Source: Flavobacterium circumlabens (GTDB taxonomy: Bacteria > Bacteroidota > Bacteroidia > Flavobacteriales > Flavobacteriaceae). Taken from it: a stretch of DNA of 64,000 nt. Of this stretch, positions 44,231 through 54,396 are shown in pieces (positions within the stretch are counted from its first letter, which is position 1; the number at the start of each line of letters is the position of its first letter). The DNA is taken from the NCBI RefSeq assembly GCF_004345565.1, contig NZ_SLWA01000009.1:124001-188000 (forward strand), written 5' to 3'. Position numbers and translations under genes: made by a program. Below the pieces are notes generated by a model that searched no databases, was not told the origin of the DNA, and saw nothing but the letters and a program-made list of their open reading frames with translations.

Positions 44231-45109
44231 ATGAAAAAGCATATAGACACAGACAATCCATTGAATAATTTAGATGAATGGGAAGATGATTTGTTATTAC
44301 GATATCCTGATCCTTCAGAAAGTATACCGGAGAAGCAAAAGGAAGAATTCAGAAATTATGTTGATTCGGAAAGACTGGAAACGGTTAAGGAGTTTTACAG
44401 AATAAACCATACCTATCAGACTTATGATTTTGTATGCAGCAAAGAGCAGGAGTTTTTACAATTCAATAAAAAAGAAATGTCAATCTGGGAAGCGGTTGAT
44501 TTTTTAAACACACTCGTAGACGACAGTGACCCGGATATAGATTTAGATCAGACACAGCACCTCTTACAGACTTCAGAAGCAATTCGGGCAGATGGTCATC
44601 CGGATTGGTTTGTACTTACGGGTTTCATTCATGACCTGGGTAAAATTTTATGTTTGTTTGGAGAGCCTCAGTGGGCAGTTGTCGGCGATACATTTCCGGT
44701 GGGCTGTGCATATTCAGATAAAATTGTTTATTCGGAGTTTTTTAAAGAAAACCCCGATTATACAGATAAAAGATTCAATACCAAATTCGGTATTTACACC
44801 CAAAACTGCGGACTGGATAATGTGAAAATGAGCTGGGGACATGACGAATATTTATATCAGATCATGAAAGATTATCTGCCGGATCCGGCTTTATACATGA
44901 TTCGCTATCATTCCTTTTATTCACAGCATAAAGAAAATGCCTATTCCCATTTAATGAATGAAAAAGACATAGAAATGTTTGATTGGGTTAAAAAGTTCAA
45001 TCCGTACGATTTGTATACTAAAGCTCCCGTTAAGCAAGATGTAAAAGAATTGCTTCCTTATTATAAAGAATTGGTGACTAAATATTTACCTGAGAAATTG
45101 AAGTTCTAG
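44231..45109 (+). CDS. Myo-inositol oxygenase (MIOX family)
   Basis: This cytosolic di-iron enzyme (292 residues from 44231) converts myo-inositol with O2 to D-glucuronate. The metal and substrate residues sit in the expected order: DQTQHLLQTSEAIR (His), FVLTGFIHDLGKIL (His-Asp), VGDTFPVGC, MSWGHDEYLYQIMKDY (His, Asp) and MIRYHSFYSQH (His). A late FNPYDLYTK matches the family C-terminus. It is best known from eukaryotes but is scattered in Bacteroidota. It precedes a GH2 gene by 42 bp, so it may be the first gene of the plant-polysaccharide cluster, feeding glucuronate into hexuronate catabolism (inferred). Confidence 0.93.
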   Translation: MKKHIDTDNPLNNLDEWEDDLLLRYPDPSESIPEKQKEEFRNYVDSERLETVKEFYRINHTYQTYDFVCSKEQEFLQFNKKEMSIWEAVDFLNTLVDDSDPDIDLDQTQHLLQTSEAIRADGHPDWFVLTGFIHDLGKILCLFGEPQWAVVGDTFPVGCAYSDKIVYSEFFKENPDYTDKRFNTKFGIYTQNCGLDNVKMSWGHDEYLYQIMKDYLPDPALYMIRYHSFYSQHKENAYSHLMNEKDIEMFDWVKKFNPYDLYTKAPVKQDVKELLPYYKELVTKYLPEKLKF

Positions 45110-45151
45110 AATATTAAAAATTTCATTTGAAAGCTATCTAAAACCAAAATA

Positions 45152-48100
45152 ATGCATAAAATCAAAATCAATATATTTTTATTACCCCTGCTGCTGCTTT
45201 GCGGAACTTTTGCTTTTGCTCAGGAGAAGGATCGTAATGATTGGGAAAATCCTCAGGTGTTTCAAATTAACAGAGAGCCGGCGCGCGCTGCTTTTCTTCC
45301 TTATGCAGATGAAATTTCGGCTATAAGCGATAAATATGAAAACTCGCCCTGGTATTTTTCTTTAAATGGTAAATGGAAATTTTCCTGGTCACCAACACCA
45401 GATCAGCGACCAAAGGATTTTTACAAAACAGATTTCAGTACGTTGCATTGGAAAGAACTTCAGGTGCCATCCAATTGGGAACTGAATGGTTACGGTGTAC
45501 CAATTTATACCAATATTACGTATCCTTTCGAAAGAAATCCACCGTTTATAAATCATTGGGATAATCCTGTCGGGTCTTATAAAAAAGATTTTGTACTGCC
45601 TGAAAATTGGAAAAACCGACATGTTTTTCTTCATTTTGAAGCAGGAACATCAGCCATGTATATTTGGGTGAATGGTCAAAAAGCAGGGTATGCCGAAAAC
45701 ACCAAAAGCCCGGCAGAATTTGATATTTCAAGGTATTTAAAACCCGGGAAAAATGATTTAGCAATAGAAGTGTACAGATGGAGTGATGGCTCTTATCTGG
45801 AAGATCAGGATTTCTGGAGACTTTCCGGAATCGACAGAAATGTTTATTTGTATAGCACAGATAATATTCGCATTTCAGATTTTTTTGCCAGACCAGACTT
45901 AGATGCGAAGTACAAAAACGGAAGTTTGAATGTAGAAGTAAGTTTAAAAAATCTAACATCAATAGCGGTTAACAATCAAAAATTGACTGCAAAACTGGTA
46001 GATGCTTCAGGAAAAAATGTGTTTACAAAAGAACTTTATGTCAATTTTGAAGCGTCAAAAATTCAGACTATTAATTTTTCTCAGAATGTATCCAATCCAA
46101 AATTATGGAGCAGTGAAACGCCAAATTTATACACTTTGGTTTTGACTTTAAAAAATGCAAAAGGAGATATTGTAGAAAGTGTTTCCTCTCAAATCGGATT
46201 CAGAAAAGTAGAATTAAAAGGCGGGCAATTATTAGTAAACGGAGTTCGATTGATGGTTCATGGTGTTAATATCCATGAACATAATCCGGTAACAGGACAT
46301 TATCAGGACGAAGCTACGATGATGAAAGATATCAGGATGATGAAGCAGCTAAACATTAATTCAGTGCGCTGCAGTCACTATCCGAACAATATTACATGGG
46401 TAAAATTATGTAACAAATACGGTTTGTTTTTGGTGGATGAAGCCAATATCGAAAGCCATGGAATGGGAGTGGAGGGACAGCCTCTAATTTGGATGAATCC
46501 AAAAACTAATCCGGGTTATCTTCCGGAATGGAGAGAAGCACATTTAGACCGAATTTACAGCCTGGTAGAAAGAGATAAAAATATGCCATCGGTAATTATT
46601 TGGTCATTAGGCAATGAAAGTGCCAATGGACCAGTTTTTCATGAGGCTTATAAATGGATCAAAAAAAGAGATACTACAAGACTGGTTCAGTTTGAACAGG
46701 CAAAAGAAAACGAAAACACAGATATTGTATGTCCGATGTATCCAACCATTGCTTACATGAAAGAATATGCGGCGCGTAAAGAAGTAAGTCGTCCGTATAT
46801 CATGTGTGAGTATTCACACGCCATGGGAAACAGCAGCGGTAATTTTCAGGAATACTGGGATATTATTCGCGCAAGCAAAAATATGCAGGGTGGGTTTATC
46901 TGGGACTGGGTAGATCAGGGATTTGAAACGACTGATGAGGCAGGCAGAAAATACTGGGCTTATGGCGGTGATATGGGAAGCCAGAATTATCTCAATGACG
47001 AAAATTTTTGTCACAACGGATTGGTTTATCCAGATCGTACACCACATCCCGGGGCATTTGAAGTAAAAAAAGTATATCAGGATATTTTATTTAATGCCGT
47101 GGATATCAAAAACGGAGTAATTGAAATTGTAAACGATTTCGGATTTACCAACCTGAGCAAATACAACTTTAACTATGAGATTTTAGAAAACGGAAAAGTA
47201 ATCAAAGAAGGTACCATCAATGTGGTTTTAGAGCCGAAAACAAAAAAGAAGTTTAAGCTTGATTTACCAAAATTAGAGTCAAAAGAAGGAACAGAATATG
47301 TATTGAATGTTTTTGCTTACACCAAAACAGGTTCTGAATTACTGCCTCAGCATTTTGAAATTGCCAAAGAACAGTTTGTTATCGAAGACTCCAACTATTT
47401 TGCAAAACAAGAAAAGGTAAATGCATCTAAAATTCAGGAGGAAAAAGAGCAGTTTGTACTGACTTCAGACAATGTCGTTATAAAAATCAGCAAATCAACC
47501 GGATTAATTTCTTTCTATAGTTTAAAAGGCGAAGAGTACTTTAAACAATATCCGGAACCCAATTTCTGGAGAGCACCAACCGATAATGATATTGGAAATA
47601 AAATGCAGATTAGAACAAACGTATGGAGAACGGCGGGTAAGAATACTACTTTAGAAAATATTCAGCTGACGGAGGAAAACGGAAAAAAATATGTGATTGC
47701 CAAATTAAAACTGAACGATGTTGCTTCTGATTATGCAATCAGATATTCTTTAGGAAACGATGGTGCTTTAGAAATACAGGCGTCTTATAAAAAAGGCAGC
47801 AATCCGTTACCGGAATTACCACGTTTCGGAATGATTTTCACTTTAAAAAACACGTTAGAAAACCTGGATTATTATGGAAGAGGACCTTTAGAAAATTATC
47901 CGGATAGAAAAACAGCTGCATTCAAAGGAATTTATAACAGTAAAGTTGCAGACCAGTATGTGCCTTATACACGCCCACAGGAAAATGGATACAAAACAGA
48001 TATACGCTGGTTTAAATTGTCAAGCAATACAGGAAACGGCCTGGAAATAAAAGGTCTGCAGCCTTTAGGCATGAGTACTCTGAATAATTATCCGGCTGAT

Positions 48101-48292
48101 TTTGACGGGGGAATTTCTAAAAAGAATATTCATTCCAGCGATATTACACCTCGAAATGAAGTTGTCGTTTGTGTCGATTTAACACAGCGCGGATTGGGAG
48201 GAGACAACAGTTGGGGATTGCCACCACACGAACAATATGTATTGACGCAAAGCGAATACAGCTACGGATTTGTTATAAAACCAATTTTTTAA
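45152..48292 (+). CDS. GH2 beta-galactosidase (LacZ-type)
   Basis: The 1046-residue exported enzyme has a signal peptide to FAFAQ, then GH2 sugar-binding (WKELQVPSNWELNGYG, AGYAENTKSPAEFDISRYL), immunoglobulin-like and TIM-barrel domains. The acid/base is Glu489 in WSLGNESANG and the nucleophile Glu553 in MCEYSHAMGNSSGN. The C-terminal Bgal_small_N domain ends with YYGRGPLENYPDRK and PHEQYVLTQSEYSYGF. Length and order match LacZ-like beta-galactosidases. In this cluster it may remove beta-galactose from pectin side chains or xyloglucan. Confidence 0.95.
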   Translation: MHKIKINIFLLPLLLLCGTFAFAQEKDRNDWENPQVFQINREPARAAFLPYADEISAISDKYENSPWYFSLNGKWKFSWSPTPDQRPKDFYKTDFSTLHWKELQVPSNWELNGYGVPIYTNITYPFERNPPFINHWDNPVGSYKKDFVLPENWKNRHVFLHFEAGTSAMYIWVNGQKAGYAENTKSPAEFDISRYLKPGKNDLAIEVYRWSDGSYLEDQDFWRLSGIDRNVYLYSTDNIRISDFFARPDLDAKYKNGSLNVEVSLKNLTSIAVNNQKLTAKLVDASGKNVFTKELYVNFEASKIQTINFSQNVSNPKLWSSETPNLYTLVLTLKNAKGDIVESVSSQIGFRKVELKGGQLLVNGVRLMVHGVNIHEHNPVTGHYQDEATMMKDIRMMKQLNINSVRCSHYPNNITWVKLCNKYGLFLVDEANIESHGMGVEGQPLIWMNPKTNPGYLPEWREAHLDRIYSLVERDKNMPSVIIWSLGNESANGPVFHEAYKWIKKRDTTRLVQFEQAKENENTDIVCPMYPTIAYMKEYAARKEVSRPYIMCEYSHAMGNSSGNFQEYWDIIRASKNMQGGFIWDWVDQGFETTDEAGRKYWAYGGDMGSQNYLNDENFCHNGLVYPDRTPHPGAFEVKKVYQDILFNAVDIKNGVIEIVNDFGFTNLSKYNFNYEILENGKVIKEGTINVVLEPKTKKKFKLDLPKLESKEGTEYVLNVFAYTKTGSELLPQHFEIAKEQFVIEDSNYFAKQEKVNASKIQEEKEQFVLTSDNVVIKISKSTGLISFYSLKGEEYFKQYPEPNFWRAPTDNDIGNKMQIRTNVWRTAGKNTTLENIQLTEENGKKYVIAKLKLNDVASDYAIRYSLGNDGALEIQASYKKGSNPLPELPRFGMIFTLKNTLENLDYYGRGPLENYPDRKTAAFKGIYNSKVADQYVPYTRPQENGYKTDIRWFKLSSNTGNGLEIKGLQPLGMSTLNNYPADFDGGISKKNIHSSDITPRNEVVVCVDLTQRGLGGDNSWGLPPHEQYVLTQSEYSYGFVIKPIF

Positions 48293-48419
48293 AGTTTACA
48301 GTCTCATGTTGACAGTTTACAGTCTCAGTCTCAATTTGCACTGACGACTGACAACTGCGACTGAAAACCGCGACCGAATACTAAAAAAAACTATCAACTG
48401 ACCACTGAATACTAAAAAA
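48293..48419. repeat. Degenerate short-repeat spacer abutting a start codon
   Basis: The gap carries agtttacagtctca twice (48293-48306 and 48314-48327, period 21) and gaatactaaaaaaa twice (48376-48389 and 48407-48420). Between them is a CTGA/CGAC-rich stretch. The last copy runs into the ATG of the next gene. It looks like slippage-grown low-complexity sequence. Confidence 0.65.
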
Positions 48420-49562
48420 ATGAGTAACACTACAAATGGAAGATTAGTTTCTTTAGATGCGCTTCGCGGATTTGTTATGTTTTGGATTATGAGCGGTGAA
48501 CATATCATTCATGCTCTGGCAAAAACGGCTCCAATTCCTGTTTTTATATGGATGTCATCGCAACTGCATCACGCGGAATGGAATGGGATTACATTTTACG
48601 ATATGATTTTTCCCGTCTTTCTGTTTGTTGCAGGAGTATCGATGCCCTATTCTTTTGAAAAGAAAATGCAGCTGGCTGGTGTAAAAACACCACAAGAATT
48701 ACCGGGTAACGAAAAGCGAAAAATTTACTTATCAATGCTCAAAAGAACCTGTATTTTATTGGTTCTGGGATTTGTAGTAAATGGATTGCTGCGATTTGAC
48801 GGTTTCGATCAAACGCGTTTTGCAAGTGTTTTAGGAAGAATTGGTCTGGCCTGGTTTTTAGCCGGAATCCTCTATTTAAATTTTGATTTTAAAAAACAGC
48901 TAATCTGGTTCTTCGGTATTTTGATTGGTTACTATGTCGCGATGAAATGGATTCCCGTACCCGATTTTGGTGCTGGAATTCTGACCAAAGAAGGATCACT
49001 GGAAGGATATATTGACCGTCTGTTTTTACCGGGCAGACTGCACAGTACTGTTTATGATCCGGAAGGAATACTCTCTACCATACCTGCAGTTGCTACAGCT
49101 TTATTGGGCGTCTTTACAGGAACATTTTTAAAAGCAAAAGTTGCTTTTTCGGTAGAATTTAAATTGTTTTTAATGACTCTTACGGCGGTGCTTCTCATTA
49201 TTGCAGGCTTGATTTGGGATATTAATTTCCCAATCAATAAACATTTATGGACAAGTTCATTTGTGTGTTTTGTCGGCGGATTCAGCATTTTGTTTTTTGT
49301 CTTTTTTTATTTGATAATTGACCTTTTTGGTTTTCGTAAATGGGCATTTCCTTTAATCTTAATCGGTTCAAATTCTATTTTAATTTACATCGCTGCTGAG
49401 GGCTTAGTAGATTTTAAACATACAGCAGATTACGTCTTTGGCGGACTTATACATTTTCTGCCGCTCATTTGGCAGCCTGTATTTGCCGCTTTATCGGTAA
49501 CAGTTGTACAGCTTATTTTACTGTACTTTTTATATAAAAGGAAATGGTTTCTAAAAATTTAA
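48420..49562 (+). CDS. DUF5009/HGSNAT-like membrane acyltransferase
   Basis: This 380-residue multi-pass protein begins GRLVSLDALRGFVMFWIMSGEHIIHAL. An ITFYDMIFPVFLFVAGVSMPYSF segment and roughly ten transmembrane helices follow. This is the pattern of the heparan-alpha-glucosaminide N-acetyltransferase/DUF5009 group, which moves acyl groups across a membrane to a sugar. The usual His in the first loop (GEHIIHAL) is present. It sits between beta-galactosidase and a sodium symporter, so it may acetylate an imported sugar. Substrate is inferred. Confidence 0.78.
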   Translation: MSNTTNGRLVSLDALRGFVMFWIMSGEHIIHALAKTAPIPVFIWMSSQLHHAEWNGITFYDMIFPVFLFVAGVSMPYSFEKKMQLAGVKTPQELPGNEKRKIYLSMLKRTCILLVLGFVVNGLLRFDGFDQTRFASVLGRIGLAWFLAGILYLNFDFKKQLIWFFGILIGYYVAMKWIPVPDFGAGILTKEGSLEGYIDRLFLPGRLHSTVYDPEGILSTIPAVATALLGVFTGTFLKAKVAFSVEFKLFLMTLTAVLLIIAGLIWDINFPINKHLWTSSFVCFVGGFSILFFVFFYLIIDLFGFRKWAFPLILIGSNSILIYIAAEGLVDFKHTADYVFGGLIHFLPLIWQPVFAALSVTVVQLILLYFLYKRKWFLKI

Positions 49563-49617
49563 GAGACATTAAATTTTAAATACATTTTACTAACTAACCA
49601 CACAATAACCACGCATC

Positions 49618-51255
49618 ATGAATGTATTACAAACCGCAGATTACATTGTTTTCTTTATTTACTTTGTCATAGTCACCGCTTATGGAATGTATATATACAA
49701 AAGCAAGAAAACCGCAGCGACAAGCTCCAACGAATATTTTTTAGCCGAAGGATCACTTACCTGGTGGGCCATTGGAGCCTCATTGATCGCTTCCAATATT
49801 TCAGCAGAACATTTTATTGGCATGAGCGGTTCAGGTTTCGCCATCGGACTTGCAATTGCTTCTTACGAATGGATGTCTGCCGCCACATTAATTATCGTGG
49901 CGATGTTTATTTTACCGATTTATCTTAAAAATAAAATATTTACCATGCCGCAGTTTCTGGCCAAAAGATACAGCGGAACAGTAAGTACTATTATGGCCAT
50001 TATCTGGCTGTTAATTTATGTATTTGTAAATCTTACTTCTATAATTTACTTAGGCGCTTTAGCTATTTCATCTATTGCGCCGGTCAGCTTTCAGTTTTGT
50101 GTTATTGCGCTGAGTTTATTCTCTGTGATTGTAACTTTGGGCGGTATGAAAGTAATTGGATACACCGATATGTTCCAGGTTATCGTATTAATTTTAGGCG
50201 GATTAGTAACAACTTATTTGGCACTGACTTTACTATCAGATCAGTTTGGTTTTGGAAAAGACATTCTAAAAGGACTGGCTATTATTGCCGAGGAAGCGCC
50301 TGGACATTTGCACATGATTTTAGACAAATCAAATCAGCATTATAATGAACTGCCGGGAATGTCTGTTTTGATAGGAGGCATGTTAATCAATAATCTGGCG
50401 TATTGGGGGTGCAATCAATATATTGTTCAGAGAGCTTTGGGAGCCGATTTAAAAACGGCCCGTAAAGGAATTTTATTTGCCGCTTTCCTAAAATTATTAG
50501 TTCCAATTATTGCTGTTTTACCGGGTATTGCGATGTTCGTGATGCATTCCAACGGAATGTTTCAACAGGAAATGGCAGATGCTGCCGGAGTTTTAAAACC
50601 GGATCATGCGTATCCTACTTTAATGAATTTACTCCCTGCAGGATTAAAAGGTGTAGCTTTAGCAGCTCTTACAGCAGCGATTGTAGCTTCTCTGGCTGGA
50701 AAAGCAAATAGTATTTCGACTATTTTTTCTTTAGATATTTATAAAAAATATTTTAATTCCCAGGCAACAGAAAAAAAGCTGGTACGTACCGGAAGATGGT
50801 GTGTGGTGGTCTGTATGATCATTGCCGCTATCGTAGCGCCGGCATTAAAATCATTAGATCAGGCGTATCAATTTATACAGGAATATGTCGGGTTCTTTTC
50901 ACCCGGAGTTTTAGCGGTTTTTTTATTGGGAATGTTCTGGAAAAAAACAACGCCATCGGCTGGACTTGCCGGAGCATTGTTAACAGTACCGCTCGCTGCT
51001 ATATTGAAATTCCTGCCTATGTGGACAGATGGAGCCTTTCCTGATTACCCTTTCTTAGACAGAATGACAATGGTTTTCTTTTTAATTGTATTCATCATGG
51101 TCGGTATTAGTCTGGCAAAACCAGTGTCTGAAGAAGAGGCTCAAATCCATGAAATAGAAGTCGATAACTCGATGTTTAAAGTCTCCTCAGAGTTTATTGT
51201 CGGCTCTTTTATTATTAGTGGAGTATTAGTCGCTTTATATACCGTTTTTTGGTAA
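49618..51255 (+). CDS. Sodium:solute symporter (SSS family)
   Basis: The 545-residue inner-membrane protein shows 13-14 helices and SSS signatures. These include SSNEYFLAEGSLTWWAIGASLIASNISAEHFIGMSGSGF, GGMKVIGYTDMFQVIVL, AYWGCNQYIVQRALGA and LAALTAAIVASLAGKANSISTIFSLDIYKK. It imports a sugar, sugar acid or similar solute with Na+. Neighbouring GH28 genes make galacturonate or a pectic oligosaccharide likely cargo; this is inference. It is 18 bp before the first GH28 gene. Confidence 0.95.
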   Translation: MNVLQTADYIVFFIYFVIVTAYGMYIYKSKKTAATSSNEYFLAEGSLTWWAIGASLIASNISAEHFIGMSGSGFAIGLAIASYEWMSAATLIIVAMFILPIYLKNKIFTMPQFLAKRYSGTVSTIMAIIWLLIYVFVNLTSIIYLGALAISSIAPVSFQFCVIALSLFSVIVTLGGMKVIGYTDMFQVIVLILGGLVTTYLALTLLSDQFGFGKDILKGLAIIAEEAPGHLHMILDKSNQHYNELPGMSVLIGGMLINNLAYWGCNQYIVQRALGADLKTARKGILFAAFLKLLVPIIAVLPGIAMFVMHSNGMFQQEMADAAGVLKPDHAYPTLMNLLPAGLKGVALAALTAAIVASLAGKANSISTIFSLDIYKKYFNSQATEKKLVRTGRWCVVVCMIIAAIVAPALKSLDQAYQFIQEYVGFFSPGVLAVFLLGMFWKKTTPSAGLAGALLTVPLAAILKFLPMWTDGAFPDYPFLDRMTMVFFLIVFIMVGISLAKPVSEEEAQIHEIEVDNSMFKVSSEFIVGSFIISGVLVALYTVFW

Positions 51256-51273
51256 TCTTAAAAAGAAATAATT

Positions 51274-52836
51274 ATGGATATTTATAACAAACAAATTTTC
51301 AGGAGTTTCATCATTTTGTTTTTTCTTTTACAGTTAAGTTTCAATTCAGAAATGTATGCTTTTAAAAGAAAAGATTATTTGGTGACTGCCTATGGCGCTG
51401 TAGGAGACGGTAAAACTTTAAATACAAAAGCCATTCAGAAAGCCATTGATGCCGCTAACAAAAATAAAGGCGGAAAAGTTGTGTTTTCTAAAGGTGAATT
51501 TTTATCAGGAAGTATAGTCTTAAAAAGCGGAGTGGAATTGTTTTTTGAAGAAGGAGCCATTTTGTTAGGAAGTACCAACCCGGAAGATTATCCGAAGTAT
51601 GAAGGAATTAGAGCTTTGATTATAGCCAATGAAGCAAAAAATATTGCAGTAAACGGAAAAGGAAGCATAGATGGACAAGGAAGAGAACTGGCATTGGCAA
51701 TTGACAGTCTGCATCATACGGGAGTTCGAATTGATCCCAAATACAATTACAGGAGAATGCGCCCCGAAGACGGAAGAGGAAAATTGATTTCGTTTGTAAA
51801 ATGCGATTCGATCACCATGATCAATATCACCTTAAAAGACAGTCCGGGCTGGGTACAGTGTTTTACAAATTGTAAAAACATTGTAATTGATTCAATGAAA
51901 GTCAATAGCACTGCCTATTGGAATAATGACGGAATTGACATTGACGGCTGCGAAAATGTCCGAATAACCAATTGCAATGTAAACGCGGCAGATGACGGTA
52001 TTTGTCTGAAATCGGAGTCACCCGGATTACAGAATAATAACATTTACATCGCTAACTGCAGGATCAGATCGAGTGCCAATGCGGTTAAATTTGGTACAGG
52101 TTCTTATGGCAGTTTCAAAAACGTCACTATTGAAAATATTAAAGTTTTTGATACTTTCCGATCGGCTATTGCAATTGAATCTGTAGATGGTGCCGAAATT
52201 GAGAATATTAAAGTTTCTAACATTACGGCTGTAAATACAGGAAATGCAATATTGATTCGTTTAGGTCACAGAAATGGGGATCAGCCGGGTTATATCAAAA
52301 ACGTATCCATTAAAAACGTAAAAGCACAGATTCCTTTTGGCCGTCCAGATATGGATTATGATTTGCGCGGACCGGAAGTGGACTATTTCCATAATCCGTT
52401 TCCGGCTTCTATTGCCGGAATTCCGGGGCATCTTATTGAAAATGTGACTTTAGAAAATATTGAAATTACCTATCCGGGAAGAGCCTCAAAAGGAATGGCG
52501 TATCACCCTTTAAGCCGATTGAAAGATGTAAAAGAAAACATAAACGGTTATCCTGAATTTACCATGTTTGGAGAATTACCTTCCTGGGGATTTTATGTGC
52601 GTCACGTAAACGGAATCGAAATGAAGAATATAAAACTCATTTTGGAGAAAGAAGATTTTCGCCCGGCCTTTGTTTTTGATGATGTAAAAAATCTTACAAT
52701 GAAAGCTATTGAAGTTCCTTCGGATAAAACCAATCAAATTGTTTTTAAAGATGTTTCATCTACCAATCTGGACAGTGAATCTTTAAAAAGAAAAACAGAA
52801 CCAGAACAGAATAAATTTGAATTGCCTATAAAATAA
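51274..52836 (+). CDS. GH28 polygalacturonase-like enzyme
   Basis: The 520-residue exported right-handed beta-helix starts with the pectin-lyase-like Pectate_lyase_3 region (YLVTAYGAVGDGKTLNTKAIQKAIDAA). GH28 catalytic stretches are WNNDGIDIDGCENVRI (Asp), NAADDGICLKSES (Asp-Asp) and SSANAVKFGTGSYGSF. The usual GHG histidine step is replaced by KFGT, as in several bacterial GH28 exo-enzymes. The C-terminal 100 residues extend the helix. It should cleave galacturonosyl or rhamnogalacturonosyl links. Confidence 0.9.
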   Translation: MDIYNKQIFRSFIILFFLLQLSFNSEMYAFKRKDYLVTAYGAVGDGKTLNTKAIQKAIDAANKNKGGKVVFSKGEFLSGSIVLKSGVELFFEEGAILLGSTNPEDYPKYEGIRALIIANEAKNIAVNGKGSIDGQGRELALAIDSLHHTGVRIDPKYNYRRMRPEDGRGKLISFVKCDSITMINITLKDSPGWVQCFTNCKNIVIDSMKVNSTAYWNNDGIDIDGCENVRITNCNVNAADDGICLKSESPGLQNNNIYIANCRIRSSANAVKFGTGSYGSFKNVTIENIKVFDTFRSAIAIESVDGAEIENIKVSNITAVNTGNAILIRLGHRNGDQPGYIKNVSIKNVKAQIPFGRPDMDYDLRGPEVDYFHNPFPASIAGIPGHLIENVTLENIEITYPGRASKGMAYHPLSRLKDVKENINGYPEFTMFGELPSWGFYVRHVNGIEMKNIKLILEKEDFRPAFVFDDVKNLTMKAIEVPSDKTNQIVFKDVSSTNLDSESLKRKTEPEQNKFELPIK

Positions 52837-52854
52837 ATTTTCCTAATATTAAGA

Positions 52855-52876
52855 TAGCCCGCGGTTTCAAACGTAG
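52855..52876. repeat. Solitary arm of the 43.7-kb REP-like repeat
   Basis: The sequence tagcccgcggtttcaaacgt followed by aggaaaca matches the left arm of the array at 43740-44094 with a few changes, but has no facing arm. It lies in the short gap between the two GH28 genes. Confidence 0.7.
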
Positions 52877-52936
52877 GAAACATAGAGATTCATCTTAATC
52901 AACCTTTTGGCGGGATTAAAAAATAAATTAAAAGTA

Positions 52937-54376
52937 ATGAAAAAGAAATCTATAATCGCAATCCTGATTTTTTGTATTTCCCTGACCTTTTCGGCACAGA
53001 ATGTTTACGACGTTAAAAAATACGGAGCCAAAGGTGATGGCAAAACCAATGATGCGGCGGCCATTCAAAAAGCAATTGATGCCTGTAGTAAAACCGGCGG
53101 AAGAGTTTTAATTCCGGCGCCGTTTACCTTTTTGGCCGGACCAATTGAAGTAAAATCAAGAGTGGATCTGCATATTCAAGCCGGTGCTAAATTATTAGCA
53201 AGTCCGGATGAAAAGTTATATACAAAAAGCGCTTTCAGAACGAATCCGGGTGAAGGGACAATTTGGATTGGAGGAGAAAATGTAGTGGATTTTACCATTA
53301 GCGGAAGCGGAAAAATAGATGGAAATGGAATTTCATTTATGGGGGAAGAACTGGAAGATTCCTATGTTTTAAAACCTTTTAACGTGCTCGATCCACGACC
53401 TCACGTATTGACAATTACAGGAGGAAAAAATATAAGAATCAAAGATGTTCATATCGGAAATTCGGCCTATTGGACCATTCATTTGGTTGGCTGTAACGAT
53501 GTCGTAATCAGCGGAATTACTTTATTGAATAGTTTAAAAGTCCGTAACAGTGACGGTATCGATTTGGATCATTCCAAAAATGTGAGAATCAGCGATTGTT
53601 ATATCGAAAGTGGTGATGATTGTATCTGTTTAAAAAACAGAAGAGAGTTTGAAGAATTTGGTGCCTGCGAAAATATTACAGTTACCAATTGTACGATGAC
53701 CAGCAGCAGCTGTGCGATTAAAATTGGTTCAGAAAATATGGACGCAATCAGACAAGTGGTTTTCAATAATTGTATCATTAAAAACAGCAATCGCGCTTTG
53801 GGAATTCAAAATAGAGATGAAGGAACCGTAAGTGATGTTATTTTTTCTAATATCATTATTGAAAGTAAATTGACGACAGATACCTGGTGGGGAAAGGCAG
53901 AACCAATTTATGTAACGGCTTTCAGCAGAGCGAAAGGGAATCATAAAGATGCCAACTGGCGTTTTCCAAAAGGAGCAACAGAAGGAAAAGTAGGCGAAAT
54001 AAAAAACATCTATTTTTCTAATATTCAGTGTACAGGAGAAAATGGCGTATTTGTAAGCGGAGAATCAAAAGATAAAATCAAGAATATTGTTTTTGATAAT
54101 GTGAGTGTTTTTATTGATAAAATCACGTCTTTTCCGGGTGGAGTATATGACAGACGACCTTCTAATGTCGAAGGTTTTGTAAAAGGAAGTACTTCGGGAT
54201 TTTATTTTGATTCGGCAGAAAGTATTAAAGTGCAGAATTGTACGGTACAATGGGGGAAAAATAAACCGGAATATTTTAAATACGCAGTCGAAAGTAAGAA
54301 TATAGATGAATTAATCATAACAAATTTAGACGGACAATCAGCTTTTCCCGCTAAATTAGAGGCAGTAAAAAAATAA
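52937..54376 (+). CDS. GH28 polygalacturonase-like enzyme
   Basis: This second GH28 (479 residues from 52937, where a normal signal peptide MKKKSIIAILIFCISLTFSAQ begins) shows YDVKKYGAKGDGKTNDAAAIQKAIDAC. RNSDGIDLDHSKNVRI (Asp), ESGDDCICLKNRRE (Asp-Asp), SSCAIKIGSEN and RALGIQNRDEG follow. A frame extension to 52907 adds ten residues before the signal and is not favoured. It is only moderately similar to the preceding GH28, so the two are likely to have different specificities within pectin. Confidence 0.92.
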   Translation: MKKKSIIAILIFCISLTFSAQNVYDVKKYGAKGDGKTNDAAAIQKAIDACSKTGGRVLIPAPFTFLAGPIEVKSRVDLHIQAGAKLLASPDEKLYTKSAFRTNPGEGTIWIGGENVVDFTISGSGKIDGNGISFMGEELEDSYVLKPFNVLDPRPHVLTITGGKNIRIKDVHIGNSAYWTIHLVGCNDVVISGITLLNSLKVRNSDGIDLDHSKNVRISDCYIESGDDCICLKNRREFEEFGACENITVTNCTMTSSSCAIKIGSENMDAIRQVVFNNCIIKNSNRALGIQNRDEGTVSDVIFSNIIIESKLTTDTWWGKAEPIYVTAFSRAKGNHKDANWRFPKGATEGKVGEIKNIYFSNIQCTGENGVFVSGESKDKIKNIVFDNVSVFIDKITSFPGGVYDRRPSNVEGFVKGSTSGFYFDSAESIKVQNCTVQWGKNKPEYFKYAVESKNIDELIITNLDGQSAFPAKLEAVKK

Positions 54377-54396
54377 TCAGTTCCATTTCAAAAACT

